Positions 7,095 to 11,979 of a stretch of 11,979 nt of DNA are shown in pieces. A model generated the notes under the pieces. The model did no database searches, was not told the origin of the DNA, and saw only the letters and a list, made by a program, of their open reading frames with translations. The position numbers were made by a program, and so were the translations under genes. The stretch's first letter is position 1; each line of letters starts with the position of its first letter. This DNA comes from Chloracidobacterium sp. UBA6041 (lineage in GTDB: Bacteria; Acidobacteriota; Blastocatellia; Pyrinomonadales; Pyrinomonadaceae). The stretch lies in NCBI GenBank assembly GCA_002427845.1, contig DIYZ01000058.1, forward strand, positions 11,324 through 23,302, written 5' to 3'.

Positions 7095-7458
7095 ATTGAG
7101 CTTTGGGGTGTCTAACCCAATTTGGATAATCGCCGGCCAGCCAAGATCTCTTCGCCACCCACGCACCCAAAAAGTTTTTATTGGAAAAGTAGTGGCGAGA
7201 GAAAATCTTAATTATCAGCTTTACAGGAACGGACCGAATTCCGGTCTTTGGGTGCTCAAGGGAGGGTCGATCGACCAAATATGAGTAGTAGTTGTCAGGG
7301 TAATACTTCGAGAGGTCAAGAGGAACCTCCTCAATTTGCAGGCAACCGCATTTTGAGCATTCGAAATATTCGAATTCCTCACGCAGGCCGAGTTGCATCT
7401 CACGCACAGTGAATGTGCGACTACCTATGTCGTTATTGCAAATCTTACAAGTAGGAAT
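7090..7458 (-). pseudogene. N-terminal part of a zinc-binding C-methyltransferase, truncated
   Basis: About 122 codons matching the start of two-domain methyltransferases with an N-terminal zinc ribbon followed by a SAM domain. Seen: first Cys pair TCKIC (C4, C7), second pair ECSKCGC (C31, C34, C36), then LSKYYPDNYYSY, typical of this family. The reading ends after YPNWVRHPKAQ, just before the usual ILDVGCG-like motif I, in the 16-bp tandem repeat; the catalytic domain is absent. Only an ATT codon at 7458 fits a start that keeps the first Cys pair, preceded at good distance by AGGAG; the first ATG (7407) lies behind that pair. Either ATT is used or an ATG was lost. It follows the flippase by 63 bp and was probably the last gene of the upstream operon before the disruption. 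As a methyltransferase it must be inactive; a free zinc-ribbon peptide is possible. Confidence 0.75.
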
Positions 7459-7521
7459 CGGTGGATCTCCTAATACTAGACTAGTGTTTCCTTTTTAGTG
7501 ACCTGTAGTTCACTAAACGAT

Positions 7522-9051
7522 CTAGAAAGGCTCTCCTTTTTGGCTGGCCAGGAGCTGAACCGAACGTACTGCATCCCTGAGTGCATTTCTGCCAGCCGGA
7601 ATTACAGCAAGTATAAGAATGGTGGTTAGAAAAGTGATTACTGCACAGACCATAATTCCACCGAGAGCGTTCACTGGATGTTGCCAGTGACGAAACGCAA
7701 GACAAGCAGCTAGCGCCGAGAGAGATGCCGCAGCGAAGGGAGCTACCGTTCGATAAAAGTCCATTGTGCGGACTGGTCCCCGGCGTCCGACGTACCAGTA
7801 TAGAATGTTAACCATAATGAGTTGGGCAGTCACATATGAAGCGGCAACACCCACAGCACCCCAGGGCAATCCTGCGACTATGGATGTTATAGTAACTGGA
7901 CCAAAGAACATCGAGAGTCTGAACATCTCCTTCGTGCGTCCCTGAGAAATAAAAAGCCACCCCGTTGTGTTGGATATAGGCTGAATCAAACCAGCAATTC
8001 CCAGGATGACGAGCAATATTGCTACCGCGCGCCACTGAGGACCCAGGACAATTGCGACAATCCAATCAGAGGTTACAATCATCAATGCGACGGCTGGCAT
8101 TGTCAGCAGCGCTACTTTTTCCAGCATTCGCAGATAGGCCCGCCGGTAAGCTACGTCAGAATCAGCCAGCCTGCTTAGAGAGGGAATGGCAACCGATGAA
8201 ATAGGCTCGTTGATCTGATCAATAGGCAACATCATCAACTGATAGGCTCTGCCATAGATTCCCAATTGCTGCGCACCCCAGACTCGTCCTATCAACAAGT
8301 TGTCCAGATTTCTGGAGAAAAAATTTATCGTGGAAAAGCCGGTAAAATTGCCGCCGAACCTAAGCATCGATCGCACGCCAGTGTCTTTCTTTGGCATTCC
8401 TGGACGCCAACGACACACAGTCCATGTGATCACTGTGCCTGTAAAAACCAACGCGAGCTGGCTGCCGACCAGAGCCCAATAATGGAATCCCTTCCAAGCC
8501 ATCAGGATACCCACCACATATCCGACGACCAGCGAGATTAAGCCAATGGCGGCGAGAGCAAAATACCGCATTTGCCTTCTTAAGAGTGCCTCGTGCTGCA
8601 CCGCCATACCACTGAGTATAAAGCCAACTGCAGTAATAACCGTTATCGCGGTCAAACGTGGCTCGCCATAGAACCAAGATACCAAGGGGGCAATGGCTAC
8701 CGTGAAGATACAAACAGCAACACTCAGCGAGACATTTATCCAAAAGAGGGTACTAATCTGGTCAAAACTAATCTCGGGCCTCTGGATCGTGGCCGCGGCG
8801 AGGCCAAGATCTTTGTACAGAGAAACAAAGGCTGTCACAAATGCGACCATGCCAATCAGACCGTAGTCTTGAGGCGTTAATAGGCGAGCCAATATAGAAG
8901 TAGCACCTATAGTGATAATGAATTTCAGGGCCTGCGCAGTAATGGCTACTGCACCGCCTCGCGCCGTACGTCCGCCGAGATTCGTCTTGAGGTGGTCGGT
9001 GCCAAAGTACCTGTCATTGGCCGTCCGTATTGCCAAATCGTCAAGAGACAT
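7522..9051 (-). CDS. Wzx/WzxC-type lipid-linked polysaccharide flippase
   Basis: 509-residue integral inner-membrane protein of the MOP superfamily (Polysacc_synt family), expected to flip undecaprenyl-linked repeat units to the periplasmic face. After a ~28-residue hydrophilic head it shows many hydrophobic helices, starting at GGAVAITAQALKFIITIG, and family landmarks: LARLLTPQDYGLIGMV (55-69), the FGGNFTGFSTINFFSRNLDN segment (232-251), GRAYQLMMLP (267-276), SDWIVAIVLGPQW (328-340) and GLPWGAVGVAASY (394-406). Length is usual for WzxC-like proteins, and it ends in a short charged tail. The gene starts 10 bp after the stop of the upstream GT2 with only a weak AAGAAA upstream, so it is probably translated as part of the same operon message. 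A diverged fragment of a homologue lies at 4930-5275 in the opposite orientation. The substrate cannot be read from sequence. Confidence 0.94.
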   Translation of the reverse strand: MSLDDLAIRTANDRYFGTDHLKTNLGGRTARGGAVAITAQALKFIITIGATSILARLLTPQDYGLIGMVAFVTAFVSLYKDLGLAAATIQRPEISFDQISTLFWINVSLSVAVCIFTVAIAPLVSWFYGEPRLTAITVITAVGFILSGMAVQHEALLRRQMRYFALAAIGLISLVVGYVVGILMAWKGFHYWALVGSQLALVFTGTVITWTVCRWRPGMPKKDTGVRSMLRFGGNFTGFSTINFFSRNLDNLLIGRVWGAQQLGIYGRAYQLMMLPIDQINEPISSVAIPSLSRLADSDVAYRRAYLRMLEKVALLTMPAVALMIVTSDWIVAIVLGPQWRAVAILLVILGIAGLIQPISNTTGWLFISQGRTKEMFRLSMFFGPVTITSIVAGLPWGAVGVAASYVTAQLIMVNILYWYVGRRGPVRTMDFYRTVAPFAAASLSALAACLAFRHWQHPVNALGGIMVCAVITFLTTILILAVIPAGRNALRDAVRSVQLLASQKGEPF

Positions 9052-9061
9052 TAGTATTTTC

Positions 9062-10063
9062 TTAAGCGCGTATGGACGTGTTTCCCGATCTGGATTCTTG
9101 TACTCGGTAGACCTGCCGTGTTACGCGTGGTGCTACGCGCAACGACCAGAGGACCAATCGCAGTTTCCAACTAGAAATACAGGCATTCGCTGACTCAAAC
9201 GATCGTACCGCATCAGCGAAATCTCCACTTAACAAAAAACGCTTTCCCCTGATGACTTCCGCACTAGTCCGACGGACCACAACTGTACGCTCCAATGCAG
9301 CTCGTTCTCTTGATGTGAGGTCCGCGCGTCGACTCACTTTTTCCAGGACTCGCAGTTCACCTTCGAGAGACTTGACGCTATCAGAAGCCAAGCTTCCCTG
9401 ATATAAGCGTCTCCGAACCAGTACTCTTCGTTGATAGGTGATTCGTGCCTTTGCATCTTTAGCCAACCGCAACCAGAGATCGAAATCCTGGGAGTTAGGG
9501 AAATTCACATCGAACAGACCCACTCGCATGATCAGCTCTTTGCGTGCAACTACCGCAGAGGTAATCACATTGCATTCCCCGCAGAGTAGTTTATAGAAGG
9601 TTACCTCTCCGTCGGAGGGATTTGTTTCCATGCTGGTGCGACCGTCAGAAGCCGGATCGCCAAAATTTACGGCATCGGCGTACACCAGATCGTAGCCCCC
9701 ATCACTCTGAATGAGTTTTAGCTGTTCGTTCAAAAAATTCGGCAACCAAAGATCGTCGCCATCCAGAAAAGCCACGAAGCGACCCCGAGCGACTCTTAGT
9801 CCTGCATTCCTTGCGGCTCCGGCGCCCTGGTTGGCCTGCTTCAGGTAAGTGATGGCGTGGCGGTATCTCTCGATCGCATTTTCGAGCTCAACGGTATCCG
9901 GAGAGCCGTCGTTAATAACAATCACCTCGAAGTCAGTGAAGCTCTGAGCAAATACCGAGTCCAGCGTCTCGCGTATAAAAGGTGCGACTTTATAAGCAGG
10001 AATGATTACGCTTACCGTCGGATTCGGTTTATTCAAAGATTGATTTGTTTTGGAAGTTGCCAT
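9062..10063 (-). CDS. GT2 family glycosyltransferase
   Basis: 333-residue GT-A fold glycosyltransferase (Glycos_transf_2). Evidence: VSVIIPAYK (17-25), VIVINDGSPD (47-56), the QANQGAGAARNAGL segment (76-89) typical of the family, the metal-binding FLDGDDLWLP (99-108) and the acceptor-side SQDFDLWLRL. It would transfer a sugar from a nucleotide donor to the lipid-linked repeat unit. The start is ATG 10063, giving MATSK and a usual short N-terminus. The frame stays open upstream to 10342, but that part has an un-family-like composition and overlaps the end of the ligase gene, so it is rejected. With this start the gene overlaps the ligase 3' end by 35 bp in another frame, pointing to translational coupling; the upstream Shine-Dalgarno site is poor. 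The flippase follows 10 bp after the stop. It is distinct from the GT2 at 5279-6190. Confidence 0.94.
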   Translation of the reverse strand: MATSKTNQSLNKPNPTVSVIIPAYKVAPFIRETLDSVFAQSFTDFEVIVINDGSPDTVELENAIERYRHAITYLKQANQGAGAARNAGLRVARGRFVAFLDGDDLWLPNFLNEQLKLIQSDGGYDLVYADAVNFGDPASDGRTSMETNPSDGEVTFYKLLCGECNVITSAVVARKELIMRVGLFDVNFPNSQDFDLWLRLAKDAKARITYQRRVLVRRRLYQGSLASDSVKSLEGELRVLEKVSRRADLTSRERAALERTVVVRRTSAEVIRGKRFLLSGDFADAVRSFESANACISSWKLRLVLWSLRVAPRVTRQVYRVQESRSGNTSIRA

Positions 10064-11618
10064 TTGCAGGTAGTTCAAGTCTGGCCAAATCTCGTTCCAC
10101 GACCGAATCGTAGAGGCGGCGCAGGCATATTGAGTAAGCAACCAGATAATAGATGTACCACAGGTAGGCAACTGACGCGAAAAAGCTCGCCACCATGTAG
10201 CCAGCCAGGCTCGCCTGTAATGCGATGGCCGTATAGTAGAAGCGACGTCTGGACTTGACTTGATAAGTCTCGTGCTCAATTCTTCGCAAGCCTCTGAACG
10301 GCGCAAGGATGAATAGGATATAAAAAACTGCCGCCGCCGCACCCATTTCAGAGGCGACCTGAGTGTAGGCGTTATGAGTTGCCTTATTGGAGTTCGAGAA
10401 CAGAATGTAATTATCCATCCCTACTCCAAGTAGCGGGTGCCTCGCAGCGATAAAGACCGACCTCTTTAAATCATCGAATCGCGCCACGGCGGAGTCATCG
10501 CCAGTTGTAGACAAACGAGTCCGGTACCCACCGGGAGCAAAAAGCACAAACAACACGACAACCGTAACTGCCAGCGGCGCTATCAGCAACCTGCTGCGAC
10601 GGGCGAACTTCCATAGAAGCAATACTCCAGCGGCTACCAGAGCGAGAAATCCTCCACGCGAAAACGTGGCGACTACGCCGCCCGTAATCAAAATAACCGT
10701 GACGAAGAAAAGAACCTTCACTAGCGGATTACGCGACGCAAAAAATAAGGCCAGCGCGATTGGAATCATTGTAACCAAGTGGAGCGCAAGGTCATTCGGA
10801 TTATCAAACAGGCCACCGATCATTCCTCTTATACGCGTGCCCTGAAGCGCGAATCGATCCAATCGATAGTCGTTTAGGGCGCCGATACTGAGCAAGCAGG
10901 TAGCAATCAGAACCAAAATCCATAGTCTATTCAGCCGCTTCTCGGTCCTCACTACATTAATCATGACGATGAAAATTAGAACGACTTTGAGAAACTCAGT
11001 AAAGCTATAAAACGCTCTAAGAGGTTCCAGCGCCAAAGGAATGGACAGGGCACCGGTTAACAACAACAGGAGAACAAGGTTAACTTCTCTGGGCCGAGCT
11101 GTAATGGTGCCTTCCAAACCCAGTTGCGTCAGCACATACACAACCAGGGTTGCAAGAGCTATCCAAAAGGCGGCCGACGAAAGCCAGGATAAGGACGGGA
11201 ACAGCTCGTAGGGACGAAAGAAAACAAGCGTAGTAAACAGGAATATTCCACCAAAGCTAACCGAGTGGCCATGTTTGAGAATCCATTTTTCTCTTACCGC
11301 CTTCGGCTCTAATTTGTCTTCCTGTCCGCCGATGTTCCGTTCTTGCAGTTCATGGGAGAGAAGGTCACGCTTTCGCAAACCAGGGGAGAGCATGTCTTCC
11401 GCGACGCTTTCTTTGTAGAAAGTTTCACCCTGCGCCGAGGCGGCGTCTCTCTTACGATGCTGCTCATCATCAGCGGTTCGAGGCGTTTCCCGTCTCTTAA
11501 AATCAGATTTATCGTCGACTGTTTGCTCATCCGCAGACGTGGAAGACGGGGATCGCCTCACTGGCTCGTAATCTAAGAATGGGTGCTTGAGCGTCATCGA
11601 AGTTTTGGCCGAAATCAT
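10029..11618 (-). CDS. O-antigen ligase/Wzy-family membrane protein
   Basis: 529 residues from ATG 11618. From residue ~121 it is a polytopic membrane protein with about a dozen hydrophobic segments and the O-antigen ligase family landmarks: NPNDLALH (273-280), FSRGGFLALV (319-328), then the periplasmic-loop region with RHPLLGVGMDNY (393-404) and THNAYTQVASEMG (414-426). Such proteins polymerise flipped repeat units (Wzy) or ligate them to an acceptor (WaaL); sequence alone does not separate the two. The first ~115 residues are highly charged and hydrophilic, an unusual cytoplasmic extension for this family. The exact start is uncertain: ATG 11597 or an upstream TTG at 11738 are alternatives in the same frame, and none has a strong ribosome site. 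First recognisable gene of the minus-strand operon; its end overlaps the GT2 start by 35 bp. Confidence 0.88.
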   Translation of the reverse strand: MISAKTSMTLKHPFLDYEPVRRSPSSTSADEQTVDDKSDFKRRETPRTADDEQHRKRDAASAQGETFYKESVAEDMLSPGLRKRDLLSHELQERNIGGQEDKLEPKAVREKWILKHGHSVSFGGIFLFTTLVFFRPYELFPSLSWLSSAAFWIALATLVVYVLTQLGLEGTITARPREVNLVLLLLLTGALSIPLALEPLRAFYSFTEFLKVVLIFIVMINVVRTEKRLNRLWILVLIATCLLSIGALNDYRLDRFALQGTRIRGMIGGLFDNPNDLALHLVTMIPIALALFFASRNPLVKVLFFVTVILITGGVVATFSRGGFLALVAAGVLLLWKFARRSRLLIAPLAVTVVVLFVLFAPGGYRTRLSTTGDDSAVARFDDLKRSVFIAARHPLLGVGMDNYILFSNSNKATHNAYTQVASEMGAAAAVFYILFILAPFRGLRRIEHETYQVKSRRRFYYTAIALQASLAGYMVASFFASVAYLWYIYYLVAYSICLRRLYDSVVERDLARLELPANGNFQNKSIFE

Positions 11619-11795
11619 AGCCTGCGCGCGACGGCAGGAAGAGTGCAGTCTTAAGGATTCTTTCGGAAAAAAGCAAAGAAGCTGCAGGCGCGCTATGGCA
11701 TTGTATTTCCTGGACCGGGACCTCTTCGGTCGGCGCAAACTCCATCGCCTTCACCCTCCCGCAGCGCCATGTCAAATTGCCTGGCTTCTTCCACT

Positions 11796-11915
11796 TCAAT
11801 GAACGATAAAGCCCTCAGCTCCCTGCTCGACGCGCCGGCGATAGTCTGACACTAATGAGTCAGAAACACCTAATAAGGCCGCGACTTCCAGTTGCGTGGG
11901 TTGCTCGAGGCTCAA
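11796..11915 (-). pseudogene. Short helix-turn-helix stub, probable remnant
   Basis: A 39-codon minus-strand reading from TTG 11915 (GAGGG six bases upstream) to TGA 11796-11798 contains TQLEVAALLGVSDSLVSDYR, which fits a helix-turn-helix (two helices around a GVS turn). The frame upstream is interrupted by a TGA only four codons before the TTG, and after the TGA at 11796 another frame continues with protein-like sequence (FIEVEEARQFDMALREGE). This looks like the decayed C-terminal part of a DNA-binding protein rather than a full gene, but a genuine 39-residue protein cannot be excluded. It lies just upstream of the ligase operon. No family is assigned. Confidence 0.3.
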
Positions 11916-11979
11916 ATGATACCCTCAATGCTCTTCGTTTACCTGGTGCTGACAACATTCTACGGAGCGAACAGGGCCT

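Noticed and set aside
10064..10342. 93-codon upstream extension of the GT2 at 9062-10063.
   Set aside because: It lies inside the ligase coding sequence in another frame, has no family similarity, and a normal GT2 N-terminus begins at ATG 10063.
11619..11738. TTG start at 11738 giving a 40-residue longer ligase.
   Set aside because: The extra residues are basic and low in structure with no family similarity; ATG 11618 is preferred, although no start has a strong ribosome site.
11527..11799. Minus-strand 90-codon frame overlapping the ligase start, whose inner ATG at 11742 has a good purine-rich upstream site.
   Set aside because: No recognisable domain, and most of it lies in the ligase N-terminal coding region. 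It could be a small gene, but I cannot support it.
11845..11864. Inverted repeat TCTGAC ... GTCAGA as a possible operator.
   Set aside because: It falls within the helix-turn-helix reading, where the repeated Ser-Asp codons explain the symmetry; the arms are only 6 bp.
1..11979. CRISPR array, tRNA or rRNA genes, or a defence or toxin-antitoxin system.
   Set aside because: No regularly spaced repeats, no tRNA-like cloverleaf or rRNA sequence noticed, and all confident genes belong to polysaccharide synthesis.

Overview
The window is part of a polysaccharide (capsule, exopolysaccharide or O-antigen) biosynthesis cluster from a bacterial chromosome. Nearly every intact gene is a sugar-polymer gene: four glycosyltransferases (two GT4, two GT2), a Wzx-type flippase, an O-antigen ligase/Wzy-family protein, a class I methyltransferase and a class II glutamine amidotransferase of the asparagine synthase family. 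Base composition is moderate to high GC with weak Shine-Dalgarno sites and some non-ATG starts. The ligase and amidotransferase resemble, from memory, proteins of Acidobacteriota. That assignment is inferred without a database search and is weak.

Layout from the right edge, following minus-strand transcription. A degenerate helix-turn-helix stub lies at 11796-11915. It is followed by the O-antigen ligase-like protein (11618-10029), a GT2 overlapping it by 35 bp (10063-9062), the flippase (9051-7522) and the N-terminal third of a zinc-finger C-methyltransferase (7458-7090). That last gene is cut off where its SAM-binding domain should begin, at a 16-bp tandem repeat followed by an IS-end-like sequence. 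The series resumes further left with the asparagine synthase-like amidotransferase (4298-2361), a GT4 (2346-1195) and a second GT4 (1165 to beyond base 1).

Between the two minus-strand blocks sits a scar-like, AT-richer segment of about 2.4 kb (roughly 4.74-7.09 kb) with genes on the plus strand: an intact GT2 (5279-6190) and an intact methyltransferase (6262-6978). In front of them are two decayed fragments joined head to head, a piece of an asnB homologue on the minus strand and a piece of a flippase homologue on the plus strand. Both resemble the intact cluster genes but are diverged and carry frameshifts and stops. The simplest reading is that part of a related polysaccharide cluster was brought in, inverted relative to the resident operon, disrupted the resident methyltransferase and then partly decayed.

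Together the intact genes would build a lipid-linked oligosaccharide (glycosyltransferases, with methyl and amide decorations), flip it across the inner membrane (flippase) and polymerise or ligate it (ligase/Wzy). No initiating sugar-phosphate transferase, chain-length regulator or export gene is in the window. I saw no new defence or mobile system; the most interesting material is the mosaic junction region and the half methyltransferase with a possible ATT start.
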